From: Gemmatimonadota bacterium
GTDB lineage: Bacteria > Gemmatimonadota > Gemmatimonadetes > Gemmatimonadales > Gemmatimonadaceae
DNA: 64,000 nucleotides
Reading direction: 5' to 3'
NCBI GenBank assembly: GCA_028287305.1
Contig: JAQBPX010000021.1
Span: 20,433 to 84,432, forward strand
In this document: positions 9,902 through 17,219 of the stretch, piece by piece
Layout of the letters: each line of letters starts with the position of its first letter
Numbering within the stretch: the first letter of the stretch is position 1
Translations under genes and position numbers: made by a program
Notes under the pieces: generated by a model
What the model was told of the DNA's origin: nothing
The model's database searches: none
The model's input: only the letters and a program-made list of their open reading frames with translations

Positions 9902-10947
9902 TGCGGGACCTGCTCCAGGAAGCGGACGTCGGAGTCGTACATCACGCGGATGTTCGGCAGGCCGTAGCGCTGCATCGCGATGCGCGCCGGGCCCATGCCG
10001 AACGCCCACCCGGTGTAACGCTCGCTGTCGATGCCCGCGGCCTCGAGGAGCGACGGATGCACCATGCCGCTGCCGAGGATCTCGGTCCAGCCCGTGCCCT
10101 TGCACACCGGACAGCCGGCGCCCCGGCAGAGCTGGCATTCCACGTCCATCTCGGCGGAGGGCTCGGTGAAGGGGAAATAGCTCGGGCGGAAGCGGGTCTT
10201 CGCGGTGCCGAAGAGGCGCTTCGCGAAGAGCGAGAGGGTCGCCTTGAGGTCCACGAACGAGATGCCCTCGTCCACGGACAGGCCCTCTATCTGGGAGAAC
10301 ATCGGCGCGTGCGAGGCGTCGAAGAAGTCGCGGCGATAGACGTTGCCCGGCACGAGGATGCGGATCGGCGGCGCGTAGCTCTGGAGGGTGCGCATCTGCA
10401 CGGGCGACGTGTGCGTGCGCAGCAGCACGTCATCACCGAGGTAGAGCGTGTCGTGCGCGTCCAGCGCCGGATGGTCGGGCGGAAAGTTGAGCGCGGTGAA
10501 GTTGTACCAGTCCGTCTCCGCCTCCGGTCCGAGCGCGATGGTGAAGCCGATCTCGCGAAAGATCTCCGCGATCTCGTCGATCACGAGCGACACCGGGTGC
10601 TTCGCCCCCTTCCACGGATGGCGCGCGGGCATGCTCGGGTCGGCGAGCGCCGAGCGGTTGTCGGCGGCGGACAGCGCGAGCTTCCGCTCGGCGTGCAGCG
10701 ACTCGAGGCGCACCTTCACCTCGTTGAAGCGCTTGCCGGCGGCGGGCTTCTCGGGGGCGGGAATGGCGCGCAATCCCTGCTGCAGTGCCTTGAGGGCGCC
10801 GCGGGCGTCGCCGAGGAAGGCGATGCGTGCGTCCTCGAGGGCGCCGGCGTCGGCTGCGCCGGAGAGCGCTGCCACGCCTTCACCCTCGATGCGCTGCGCC
10901 TCGGAGAGAAATTCGGAAATGGACACGAGTCTGGTAGTTGGCTGCAT
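9898..10947 (-). CDS. pheS: Phenylalanyl-tRNA synthetase alpha subunit
   Basis: Class II synthetase catalytic subunit, about 349 residues. An N-terminal coiled coil (about 1-90) precedes the catalytic domain with HTSPVQMR (motif 2 region), the Cys cluster CQLCRGAGCPVC typical of many PheS proteins, and motif 3 in FGMGPARIAMQRYG. The start is chosen at the ATG at 10947 (MQPTTR); the GTG just before it (10950) is also possible. No Shine-Dalgarno is visible. The start codon lies in the last of three copies of an 8-base repeat, and an intrinsic terminator sits only a few bases further upstream, so expression may depend on read-through from rplT. Confidence 0.95.
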   Translation of the reverse strand: MQPTTRLVSISEFLSEAQRIEGEGVAALSGAADAGALEDARIAFLGDARGALKALQQGLRAIPAPEKPAAGKRFNEVKVRLESLHAERKLALSAADNRSALADPSMPARHPWKGAKHPVSLVIDEIAEIFREIGFTIALGPEAETDWYNFTALNFPPDHPALDAHDTLYLGDDVLLRTHTSPVQMRTLQSYAPPIRILVPGNVYRRDFFDASHAPMFSQIEGLSVDEGISFVDLKATLSLFAKRLFGTAKTRFRPSYFPFTEPSAEMDVECQLCRGAGCPVCKGTGWTEILGSGMVHPSLLEAAGIDSERYTGWAFGMGPARIAMQRYGLPNIRVMYDSDVRFLEQVPQ

Positions 10948-10967
10948 CACTGCATCACTGCATCACT
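10944..10967 (-). repeat. Three tandem 8-base repeats forming serial ATG-CAG-TGA mini-ORFs at the pheS start
   Basis: On the minus strand the unit AGTGATGC occurs three times. Each of the first two copies creates an ATG-CAG-TGA mini-ORF (ATGs at 10963 and 10955) whose TGA overlaps the next ATG as TGATG. The third copy's ATG (10947) opens pheS. This could feed ribosomes into pheS by termination-reinitiation, or be a neutral microsatellite. The geometry is read directly from sequence; the role is inferred. Confidence 0.7.
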
Positions 10968-10973
10968 GCCCAC

Positions 10974-11023
10974 TGGAAAATACAACACGGCGGCAGAACG
11001 ACTGTCGTCGCGCTGCCGCCGTG
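10974..11023 (-). terminator. Rho-independent terminator between rplT and pheS
   Basis: On the minus strand an 11-base perfect stem, CACGGCGGCAG with CTGCCGCCGTG (11023-11013 and 10996-10986), encloses a loop that can itself pair (ACGAC with GTCGT) and is followed by TTGTATTTT. It lies 19 bases after the rplT stop and ends about 11 bases before the first mini-ORF ATG of pheS. There is little room for a promoter between it and pheS, so it may act as an attenuator rather than a full stop. Confidence 0.85.
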
Positions 11024-11041
11024 AGAACGAGCGAGGACTGC

Positions 11042-11407
11042 TTACGCCGCTGCGTTCAGCGCGGTGCGCGCTGCTTCCGCGATGGCGGTAAAGGCGGCCG
11101 GATCGTGCACGGCGAGGTCGGCGAGGACCTTCCGGTCGATCTCGACGCCCGAGAGCTTGAGCCCGTGCATGAAGACGCTGTAGCTCATGTCGTGCTGGTG
11201 AGCGGCAGCGTTGATGCGCTGGATCCAGAGGCGACGGAAGTCGCGCTTCTTGTTCTTGCGATCGCGGTACGCGTACTTCCAGCCGCGCTCGACGTTTTCC
11301 TTCGCTGCCTTCCAGAGCTTGGACCGGGCACCGAAGCCGCCGCGAGCGGCCTTCATGATCTGCTTCTTGCGCTTGAGGCGCGGGACGTTGCTTACTGCGC
11401 GAGGCAT
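11042..11407 (-). CDS. rplT: Ribosomal protein L20
   Basis: 121-residue large-subunit protein that binds 23S rRNA early in assembly. The very basic N-terminus (PRAVSNVPRLKRKKQIMKAA) and the globular C-terminus with LWIQRINAAAHQHDMSYS are diagnostic. It is the third gene of infC-rpmI-rplT, 15 bases after rpmI. In other bacteria L20 represses this operon by binding its leader RNA; a structured leader is present here too. Confidence 0.97.
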   Translation of the reverse strand: MPRAVSNVPRLKRKKQIMKAARGGFGARSKLWKAAKENVERGWKYAYRDRKNKKRDFRRLWIQRINAAAHQHDMSYSVFMHGLKLSGVEIDRKVLADLAVHDPAAFTAIAEAARTALNAAA

Positions 11408-11422
11408 GGTCGGTTTCTCCCG

Positions 11423-11620
11423 TTATGCCTGAATGAGGCGACGAATGCGCTTCTGCTCGCCATTCGTGGCGATCAGGCCCGCCTGGCGCAGGCGGCGCTT
11501 CCGCTTGGAGGTCTTCTTGGTCAGGATGTGGCTCTTGAAGGCCTTGTAACGGCGGACCTTGCCGGTCCCCGTCATCTTGAAGCGCTTCTTGGCGCCCTTG
11601 TGCGTCTTCATCTTGGGCAT
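11423..11620 (-). CDS. rpmI: Ribosomal protein L35
   Basis: 65-residue basic large-subunit protein starting [15 protein letters not shown], with [15 protein letters not shown] in the middle, both family signatures. It sits between infC (11-base gap) and rplT in the conserved infC-rpmI-rplT order. Confidence 0.97.
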   Translation of the reverse strand: MPKMKTHKGAKKRFKMTGTGKVRRYKAFKSHILTKKTSKRKRRLRQAGLIATNGEQKRIRRLIQA

Positions 11621-11631
11621 AACACGCTCGC

Positions 11632-12147
11632 TTATTTGGGCGTCAGGATCATCGTCATGGACTTGCCTTCCAGCCGACCCGCGCTCTCGATCTTCGCGAC
11701 GTCGGCCAGTGCTGCTGCAACGCGCTCGAGTACCGCCTGTCCGAGCTCGGGATGCGCGACCTGTCGACCACGGAACATCATGGTCACCTTCACCTTGTTC
11801 TTCTCGTCGAGGAAGCGCCGGGCATGGCGCGTCTTCGTCTCGAAGTCGTGATCATCGATGCCGGGACGGTACTTCACTTCCTTGAGCTCGATGACGTGCT
11901 GCTTCTTCTTGGCGACCCGGGCCTGCTTCGCCATCTCGAACTTGTACTTGCCGTAGTCCATGATGCGGACGACGGGGGGTCTCGCGGTGGCCGCGACCTC
12001 CACGAGGTCGAGTCCCAGTTCCTCGGCCATTCTCAGGGCATCCTCGACGGCGAGGATGCCAAGCTGTGAGCCGTCGGCGCCGATGACGCGAAGTGGGCTG
12101 ATGCGGATCTGGCGATTGACCCGCACGCGCTTCGTGGTGTCCTGGAT
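11632..12147 (-). CDS. infC: Translation initiation factor IF-3, probable ATC start
   Basis: IF-3 keeps the 30S subunit free and checks the initiator tRNA and start codon. The usual N-terminal motif [14 protein letters not shown] and the linker/C-domain motifs [12 protein letters not shown] and [10 protein letters not shown] are intact. No ATG, GTG or TTG lies in frame near the conserved N-terminus. The only ATG (12369) would add about 74 unconserved residues and run through the leader hairpin. An ATC at 12145-12147 has a GAGGA ribosome site eight bases upstream and gives a 171-residue protein of family length. infC of other bacteria uses ATT or ATC starts, which IF-3 itself discriminates against, giving feedback control. 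Start confidence is about 0.8. Confidence 0.93.
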   Translation of the reverse strand: MQDTTKRVRVNRQIRISPLRVIGADGSQLGILAVEDALRMAEELGLDLVEVAATARPPVVRIMDYGKYKFEMAKQARVAKKKQHVIELKEVKYRPGIDDHDFETKTRHARRFLDEKNKVKVTMMFRGRQVAHPELGQAVLERVAAALADVAKIESAGRLEGKSMTMILTPK

Positions 12148-12168
12148 ACCCGTATTCCTCGTTGGGAG

Positions 12169-12206
12169 AAAACCAAAACGGACTCCCCAGGAGTGCGGGA
12201 GTCCGT
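12169..12206 (-). terminator. Intrinsic terminator / attenuator in the infC leader
   Basis: On the minus strand a perfect 10-base stem, ACGGACTCCC with GGGAGTCCGT (12206-12197 and 12187-12178), is followed directly by TTTGGTTTT, ending about 10 bases before the infC ribosome site. A further hairpin (CGATGC with GCATCG, about 12214-12244) lies upstream. No gene ends just before it, so it most likely regulates the infC-rpmI-rplT operon, as leader terminators do in Bacillus. The trigger (L20 or other) is not visible. Confidence 0.75.
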
Positions 12207-12386
12207 AACGAGACGATGCGCCGCGTGTGCACACGGGGGCATCGATCCGAGTTCGACTCCTGCAGCACGCCTCGCCGAGGCGAGGGCCGGAGGGTGGAGG
12301 CGGCATCGTGTCCGCCCCGCTTGTCCTTGTTGTATGGGTAAACCTAAGTGCCAGTTCGAGTTGATACAAGGGGGCGAAGGGGCACA

Positions 12387-12419
12387 GGGGCTGGGGAATT
12401 AGGGCACTGCCCCAGCCCC
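12387..12419. repeat. G/C-rich inverted repeat downstream of the hydrolase gene
   Basis: Arms GGGGCTGGGG (12387-12396) and CCCCAGCCCC (12410-12419) flank a 13-base loop just after the MBL-fold gene (minus strand). It may end that transcript, though no U tract follows. The word GGGGCTGGGGAA recurs exactly at 45450-45461 beside the tRNA-Ile gene, so it belongs to a dispersed G-rich element. Confidence 0.5.
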
Positions 12420-12427
12420 CCAGCCCC

Positions 12428-13300
12428 TCAGCCCCCGAGCTCCTGCAGTACGACGGCTTTACCGTCGGACTGCAATCGCCCCCAGCAGTTCACCGCGTCG
12501 TGCTCGAAGACCACCAGCCACTCCTCATCCACGGCCCGGGCCACCAGGCGGCGCTTGGACTCGAGCGTCACGAGCGGCTCCACGTCGTAGCCCATGATCC
12601 AGGGGAGCGGCAGGTGTGAACTGGTCGGGATGAGGTCGGCTGGAAAGAATGCGACCTCCCCGCCCGACCGAACGATCACGCCCTGATGGTTGGGGGTGTG
12701 TCCCGGCGCCATCACGAGCTCGATGCCCGGCGCTACTTCGCGGTCGCCCTGCGTGAAGTCGACCAACCCCGCCTCCATCAGGGGCATGTAGTTGTGCGGG
12801 AAGTAGCTGGCCGAGGTGCGCTCGTTCGCGCGCTGGGCGTACTCGAGCTCCCCGGAGTTGATCACGTACCGTGCATTGGGGAAGCTCGGCACCGTGATCC
12901 CCTCGTCATTTCGCCGGGTGTTGCCCCCGGCGTGGTCGAAGTGGAGGTGCGTGTCGATCACCATGGTGACGTCGGCCGGCGAGAAGCCCAGTGCACGAAT
13001 GCCGTCCTCGAGGTGCGTGTCGCCGTGCGCGCCCTGGTTCACGATCCCATAAATCGACTCGAACTTCTCGGACTCCTTGTTGCCCGATCCCGTGTCGATG
13101 AGCACCAGGCCACGATCGTGCTCGATGAGCAGCGTGCGCATCGAGAGCGGGATGCGATTCTTCTCGTCGGGCGCGATGCGCCGCTCCCATAGCGTCTTCG
13201 GCACCACGCCGAACATCGCACCGCCATCCAGCATCTGGAGGCCGGCCTCGATCGCGTGGATCCTGATCGTGCCGAGAGTCCTGCTTCGAGTGAGTGGCAT
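12428..13300 (-). CDS. Metallo-beta-lactamase-fold hydrolase
   Basis: 290-residue cytosolic protein with the zinc site THLHFDHAGG near 117-126 and later metal ligands in APGHTPNHQG near 200 and FEHDAVN near 268. The overall layout resembles the lactonase/AttM-like branch of the superfamily (N-acyl-homoserine lactonases and relatives), but substrate cannot be assigned. There is no signal peptide. The ATG at 13300 follows a TATCCT element by six bases and no ribosome site, suggesting a leaderless mRNA. Confidence 0.85.
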   Translation of the reverse strand: MPLTRSRTLGTIRIHAIEAGLQMLDGGAMFGVVPKTLWERRIAPDEKNRIPLSMRTLLIEHDRGLVLIDTGSGNKESEKFESIYGIVNQGAHGDTHLEDGIRALGFSPADVTMVIDTHLHFDHAGGNTRRNDEGITVPSFPNARYVINSGELEYAQRANERTSASYFPHNYMPLMEAGLVDFTQGDREVAPGIELVMAPGHTPNHQGVIVRSGGEVAFFPADLIPTSSHLPLPWIMGYDVEPLVTLESKRRLVARAVDEEWLVVFEHDAVNCWGRLQSDGKAVVLQELGG

Positions 13301-13312
13301 TCGAGAAGGATA
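13301..13312 (-). promoter_or_regulatory. Putative -10 element for a leaderless hydrolase transcript
   Basis: TATCCT (minus strand, 13312-13307) sits six bases before the ATG. The -35 region (TTTTCG at 17 bases) is weak. It matches the TANNNT-N6-8-start pattern seen before hrcA, rfaE1 and others in this window. Confidence 0.45.
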
Positions 13313-13359
13313 CTCCGGTGCGCCGGAGGCGAAAAGCGTCGCGGGGACCAGGGCGGATC

Positions 13360-13457
13360 ACTGCTGGACAACGACTGGAAAACGGCAACGACCTGAGAAA
13401 TGGCAGCGGCTGTCTGCGAATTATCCGTCGTTCTCCCTTTTTCCTCCGCCGTTGTCC
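13360..13457. repeat. Intergenic hairpin element, copy 1
   Basis: This gap holds ACTGCTGGAC (13360-13369) and TCCGCCGTTGTCC (13445-13457). The same two words occur in the same order and orientation at 36762-36771 and 36800-36812. Arms GGACAACG (13366-13373) and CGTTGTCC (13450-13457) are complementary. Short related words also occur near 6690, 10972 and 45492. It looks like a degenerate dispersed intergenic repeat. Confidence 0.45.
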
Positions 13458-13495
13458 CCCCCAGGCAGTTACGCCCAGGCGCTGGAAACTCGAAG

Positions 13496-14404
13496 CTAGG
13501 CGGTGGTATCCCTCGACACCGGCTGCGGCATGGCGGGCGGACGGCGGCGCTTCGGCTTCGTGCTGCGCGTGCCCAGCAGCTGCTCGATGTGCTCCCAGCT
13601 CGTATGCCCGCGATCGCGCGCGTCGGCCAGCAGCCGCAGCAGCACGTGCGCCGTGGCCACCGCATCGCCGCCCGCGCGATGGCGCGCGCCGATGTCGATG
13701 CCATAGTGCGCAGTGACTCCGTCCAGCGAGCGGCTGCGCAGCTGCGGCAGGAGCTTCCGCGCCAGCCGCACCGTGCACAGCCGCCGTCCCTCCAGCTGGC
13801 GTCCCGTGGCGCGCTGCACTTCGGAGTCCACGAACTTCCAGTCGAACAGCGCGTTGTGCGCCACGAAGACATGGCCCTCGAGCACCGAGAGCAGCTTGTC
13901 GCAGATGTCCGCGAACCGCGGCTGGTCCTTCACCATGTCCCACGAGATGTTCGTGAGCCGCGAGATATACGACGGAATGGCGCGCCCCGGATTGACGAGC
14001 GTCTCGTAGACAGCGGTCACCTGGCCGTCGCGCACCACCACTGCCGCTATCTCGGTGATGCGATCGTCCATGTGCGCGCGCGTGCCGGTCGTCTCCACGT
14101 CCACCACCACGTAGCTGAGCGCGCGCAGCTCCTCGGCGATCACCGTGGGCTCGAACTCCTCCGGGCGCCTGAGGCGCCAGCGACCGTCGGCGTCCCGCAG
14201 GATGGTCTCGTGGCCCGCGAAGAGCGTGCGCGCCAGGTGCTCCGCCACCATCTGCGGCGCATTCGGGAGCTGGCAGACGTACGACACGAGCGACTGCGCG
14301 TCGGCGGGACCCGTCGAGAGGAAGTTGAGCGCGCGGTCGCCGAGTATCGTGCGCGCCTCGCGCGTGGCGACGCCGCCGCTGGATGTGGGTGCGACCTGCT
14401 GCAT
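13496..14404 (-). CDS. DnaQ-family 3'-5' exonuclease
   Basis: 302 residues. After about 90 N-terminal residues of unknown role comes a DEDD exonuclease domain: Exo I in VVDVETTGT near 98-106, Exo II in AHNALFDWKF near 177-186, and Exo III with HRAGGDA near 240. The last Exo III His-containing form is the DEDDh subtype of DNA polymerase III epsilon and its relatives. The C-terminus is basic and Pro-rich. It may be a proofreading subunit or a stand-alone exonuclease; the extra N-terminal domain speaks for the latter. It starts 10 bases after the arginine deiminase gene and is likely co-transcribed. Confidence 0.85.
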   Translation of the reverse strand: MQQVAPTSSGGVATREARTILGDRALNFLSTGPADAQSLVSYVCQLPNAPQMVAEHLARTLFAGHETILRDADGRWRLRRPEEFEPTVIAEELRALSYVVVDVETTGTRAHMDDRITEIAAVVVRDGQVTAVYETLVNPGRAIPSYISRLTNISWDMVKDQPRFADICDKLLSVLEGHVFVAHNALFDWKFVDSEVQRATGRQLEGRRLCTVRLARKLLPQLRSRSLDGVTAHYGIDIGARHRAGGDAVATAHVLLRLLADARDRGHTSWEHIEQLLGTRSTKPKRRRPPAMPQPVSRDTTA

Positions 14405-14414
14405 CAGTCGCCGC

Positions 14415-15647
14415 TCACCACGGGTCGTCGCGCTGCACGGGGCACGTCATGCACCGCGGCCCGCCGCCGGCACGCACGAGCTCCGTTCCTTCCACCGCGA
14501 TCACCGCGCGCTCGTCCTCGGCCACGCGCACGTCGCCGGTGAGGAAGTCCACGCCGCTGATCACGCGAAAGCCGGCCTTCTCCACCTCGCGAAGCGTGCC
14601 CTCGTTGCGCGCATACGACAGCACCACGCCGGGGCGCACCGCGGTGAAGTTGCAGCCGGACGCCCACTGCTCGCGCTCCTGCACCGTGCGCGATTCCCCG
14701 CCGCAGAAGATGGGATCCATCTTCATCCCGACCTCGGCCAGCGCGGCGAAGATGTTCGGGCGCTCGTGCAGCGTGACCTCGCCCTTCTTCCAGTGGAGCA
14801 CCGGCAGGCGCTCGATGCCGATGAAGTGCGGCGGGAAGACCACGCACTGCTCGCGATCCACCTGCGTGAAGATCATGTCGAGGTGGATCGCCGTGGCCTC
14901 GCCCGGCATCACGACCACGATGATGTCCTTCACGCCGGTCTTCGCGAACACCAGCGACGCCAGGTTGTCGATGGCCGCGGGGCTCGAGCGCTCGCTGAAG
15001 CCGATCATCAGCAGGTCGGGGCGCAGCGGATGGACGTCCCCGCCCTCGAGCGTGTAGTTGAGGCGGCGCTCGCTGGATCCGTCGTAGAGGATGCCGGCGT
15101 TGGCCAGGAGGGGGTGATGCATGAAAATCGCCTTCATGATCAGCTCCTCCGGCCAGCGGATGCCGTAGCGCATCGAGCCGATGAGGACGTGGTCGCCCAC
15201 GCCCATGCAGCTGTCGCGGGTGAAGAAGAGGTTCGGTAGCGGCGGCAGGGAGTAGCCGGATTCCTTCAGCGTGCGGGCGAGCGGTCCGGGCTCCTCTTCG
15301 CGGCCCTCGATCAGCATGCGCGCGACCTCCTCCGGAGCGAGCTCGGCGATGGCGCGAGCGAGCGGCTCGAGGGGGACGATGTCCATCGTCTCGCGCACCA
15401 GGAGGTCGCGCACCTCGGCGTTGGCCAGCACGTCCACCAGCAGGTCCCGCACCTGGTAGACCGTGGTGAATCGCTCGAGGATGGCGAGGAAGCGGCGATG
15501 CTCCCGCTGGGCCGCGTCGGCGTCGATGATGTCGTCGTAGAGGTAGTCCTCCCGCGTGCGGGGAGTGACGGCAAGGAGCTCCGGTCCCGGGGTATGAACC
15601 ACGACCCCGTGGAGGCGCCCGATCTCCGACGACACATGAAGCGACAT
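14415..15647 (-). CDS. arcA: Arginine deiminase
   Basis: 410-residue enzyme hydrolysing arginine to citrulline and ammonia. The guanidino-binding FTRD near 170, EGGDVHPL near 219, HLDMIFTQVD near 278 and the C-terminal catalytic Cys in GGGPRCMT are all present. The ATG at 15647 gives MSLHVSSEIG; the longer frame from 15734 runs through the Rex operator and was rejected. No carbamate kinase, ornithine transcarbamylase or arginine antiporter is nearby, so the ATP-yielding remainder of the pathway is not local. It is divergent from rex, with a perfect Rex box between. Confidence 0.94.
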   Translation of the reverse strand: MSLHVSSEIGRLHGVVVHTPGPELLAVTPRTREDYLYDDIIDADAAQREHRRFLAILERFTTVYQVRDLLVDVLANAEVRDLLVRETMDIVPLEPLARAIAELAPEEVARMLIEGREEEPGPLARTLKESGYSLPPLPNLFFTRDSCMGVGDHVLIGSMRYGIRWPEELIMKAIFMHHPLLANAGILYDGSSERRLNYTLEGGDVHPLRPDLLMIGFSERSSPAAIDNLASLVFAKTGVKDIIVVVMPGEATAIHLDMIFTQVDREQCVVFPPHFIGIERLPVLHWKKGEVTLHERPNIFAALAEVGMKMDPIFCGGESRTVQEREQWASGCNFTAVRPGVVLSYARNEGTLREVEKAGFRVISGVDFLTGDVRVAEDERAVIAVEGTELVRAGGGPRCMTCPVQRDDPW

Positions 15648-15659
15648 GACCCGAAGATA
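15648..15659 (-). promoter_or_regulatory. Putative -10 element for leaderless arcA
   Basis: TATCTT (15659-15654 on the minus strand) lies six bases before the arcA ATG and no ribosome site is present. The Rex box is centred about 64 bases upstream of the expected transcription start. Confidence 0.45.
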
Positions 15660-15702
15660 AGCCGTTGAGGGGCGCTGGTGCAGCAGGAGTGGCTCGTTTA
15701 GC

Positions 15703-15720
15703 TTGTGAAGAAATTCACAA
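15703..15720. promoter_or_regulatory. Rex operator (perfect palindrome)
   Basis: TTGTGAA-N4-TTCACAA, an exact dyad identical in its arms to the Rex consensus of Gram-positive bacteria. It overlaps a TAGCTT -10-like hexamer (15699-15704) that would serve rex, so Rex probably represses its own gene, and it may also affect arcA on the other side. Rex leaves DNA when NADH rises, linking both genes to low-oxygen redox state. Confidence 0.9.
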
Positions 15721-15734
15721 GATCGTCCCGACAC

Positions 15735-16355
15735 GTGAAGCGCATCGCAGATTCGACCGTCCGCCGGCTCTCGGCCTATCTCCGGTTCCTCGAGGATTTC
15801 GAGGCGCGGGGGCTCAGCACGATCTCGAGTGACGAGCTGGCGCGACAGGGTGGCACGACCTCGGCCCAGGTCCGGAAGGACCTTTCCTTCTTCGGCTCCT
15901 TCGGGAAGCGCGGGCTGGGGTACTCGGTGCCGGAGCTGTCTACGCGGCTACGCGAGATTTTGGGACTCGGGCGGGAATGGCGCGTGATCATCCTGGGCGC
16001 CGGCAAGATCGGCGCGGCGCTCGCGCACTACGAGGGCTTCCGGCAGCGCGGCTTCCAGATCCTGGCGGCCTACGACAGCAACCCCGAGAAGGTTGGGCGC
16101 AAGCTCGAGGGGATCCCGGTGCGCGGCATCGCGCACCTAGAGCGCGACGTGGCGAAGGAGAAGCCGGACATCGCGGTGATCACGGTGCCGGCCGACGCGG
16201 CGCAGCAGACGCTCGACCTGGTGGTGCGCGCGGGGATCAAGGCCGCGCTGAACTTTGCGCCCACCCAGTTGCACGCGCCCGCCGATGTCACGGTGAAGAC
16301 GGTGAACATGGCCATGGAACTCGAAGGACTCTCGTTCGCGCTGGTCAACCGGTAG
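15735..16355 (+). CDS. rex: Redox-sensing transcriptional repressor Rex
   Basis: 206-residue NADH-responsive repressor. The N-terminal winged helix has STISSDELA and TTSAQVRKDLSFFGSFGKRGLGY (about 30-62). The Rossmann domain has GAGKIGAAL near 81. The GTG at 15735 is preferred because the protein then begins at the conserved helix IADSTVRRLSAYLRFL. The alternative GTG at 15705 lies within the Rex operator and needs translation through it. Divergent from arcA and likely autoregulated. Confidence 0.93.
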   Translation: MKRIADSTVRRLSAYLRFLEDFEARGLSTISSDELARQGGTTSAQVRKDLSFFGSFGKRGLGYSVPELSTRLREILGLGREWRVIILGAGKIGAALAHYEGFRQRGFQILAAYDSNPEKVGRKLEGIPVRGIAHLERDVAKEKPDIAVITVPADAAQQTLDLVVRAGIKAALNFAPTQLHAPADVTVKTVNMAMELEGLSFALVNR

Positions 16356-16358
16356 GGC

Positions 16359-16389
16359 GGGCTTTGGGCTTTGGGCCTTGGGCTTTGGG
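16359..16389 (+). repeat. GGGCTTT heptad repeat, G-quadruplex candidate, copy 1
   Basis: Four heptads, GGGCTTT twice, GGGCCTT and GGGCTTT, followed by GGG: five G3 tracts separated by four-base loops, a textbook G-quadruplex pattern on the plus strand. It fills the space between the convergent ends of rex and rsmA. A second copy lies at 31810-31840. Confidence 0.75.
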
Positions 16390-16391
16390 AA

Positions 16392-17219
16392 CTAGGGAAG
16401 GGCCCTGAGGATCGCTGCGAACTGCGCGGGACTCACCACTTCCGGACGAACGTCCACCTCGACGTTCGCGCGCGCCAGTACCGCTTCCGCTTCCTCCACC
16501 TCGAGCTTCATGATCTCGCGCAGCACGCGGCGCATCTGCTTGCGGCGCATGCCGAACGCGTCGATCACCAGGCGCTTGTAGCGCGCCTCCTCATCGGGCG
16601 TGACCAGCGGGTCGGGACGCGGCCTGATGCGCACTACCGCACTGTCCACCCTGGGCGGCGGGTTGAACGCCCCCGGCGACACCTTGAACAGCTGCTCGAC
16701 GGTCGCCAGCGCCTGCACGTTCACGCTCAGTGCGCCGTATGACTCGCTGCCGGGCTTCGCGACCAGCCGGTCCGCCACTTCCTTCTGGACCAGGTACACC
16801 GCGCGCGAGGGACGCGGCCGCTCGAGCGCGTGGAAGAGGATCGGCGTGGTGATGTAGTAGGGCACGTTGCCCACGAGCGACCACTGCTCCGGCACCTCGC
16901 CGGCGAAGACGCTCGCCAGCGGCTCGGCCAGGACGTCGCGCTCCACCATCTCGAACTTCGGCTCGTCGCTCCAGCGCACGCGCAGCAGTTCCGCCAGCTT
17001 GCGGTCGACCTCGATCGCGATCACGCGCCCCGCGCGCTCGAGCAGCTGCGCGGTGAGCCCTCCCCTGCCCGGCCCGATCTCCACCACCGTCTCGCCCGGC
17101 GTGACCTGCGCCGCGTCGGCGATTCGCGCGAGGATGCGCGGGTCGCTGAGGAAGTGCTGGCCGAGGCTCTTGCGGGTGGGCGGCGGTCGCGGGCCGCCGC
17201 GCGGCTCGCGGTCGTCCAT
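16392..17219 (-). CDS. rsmA: 16S rRNA (adenine1518/1519-N6)-dimethyltransferase
   Basis: 275-residue SAM-dependent enzyme (KsgA) that dimethylates two adjacent adenines at the 3' end of 16S rRNA during 30S assembly. KSLGQHFLSDPRIL near 15, the SAM motif VVEIGPGRGGLT near 42 and the catalytic NVPYYITTPILF near 120 are intact. The start at 17219 overlaps the stop of the upstream phosphatase by one base (TGATG). It is the last gene of the ten-gene dnaG operon. Confidence 0.96.
   Translation of the reverse strand: MDDREPRGGPRPPPTRKSLGQHFLSDPRILARIADAAQVTPGETVVEIGPGRGGLTAQLLERAGRVIAIEVDRKLAELLRVRWSDEPKFEMVERDVLAEPLASVFAGEVPEQWSLVGNVPYYITTPILFHALERPRPSRAVYLVQKEVADRLVAKPGSESYGALSVNVQALATVEQLFKVSPGAFNPPPRVDSAVVRIRPRPDPLVTPDEEARYKRLVIDAFGMRRKQMRRVLREIMKLEVEEAEAVLARANVEVDVRPEVVSPAQFAAILRALP

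Noticed and set aside
7910..9967. 685-codon open frame on the plus strand
   Set aside because: It lies wholly opposite pheT/pheS, has no recognisable motifs and is rich in Arg/His/Asp in the way of reverse-frame shadows of GC-rich genes.
10948..11041. T-box riboswitch ahead of pheS
   Set aside because: The leader is under 100 bases and has no T-box core sequence or specifier stem; only a terminator and mini-ORFs are there.
12148..12369. ATG-initiated N-terminal extension of infC
   Set aside because: It would translate through the leader hairpins and add about 74 residues absent from IF-3 proteins.
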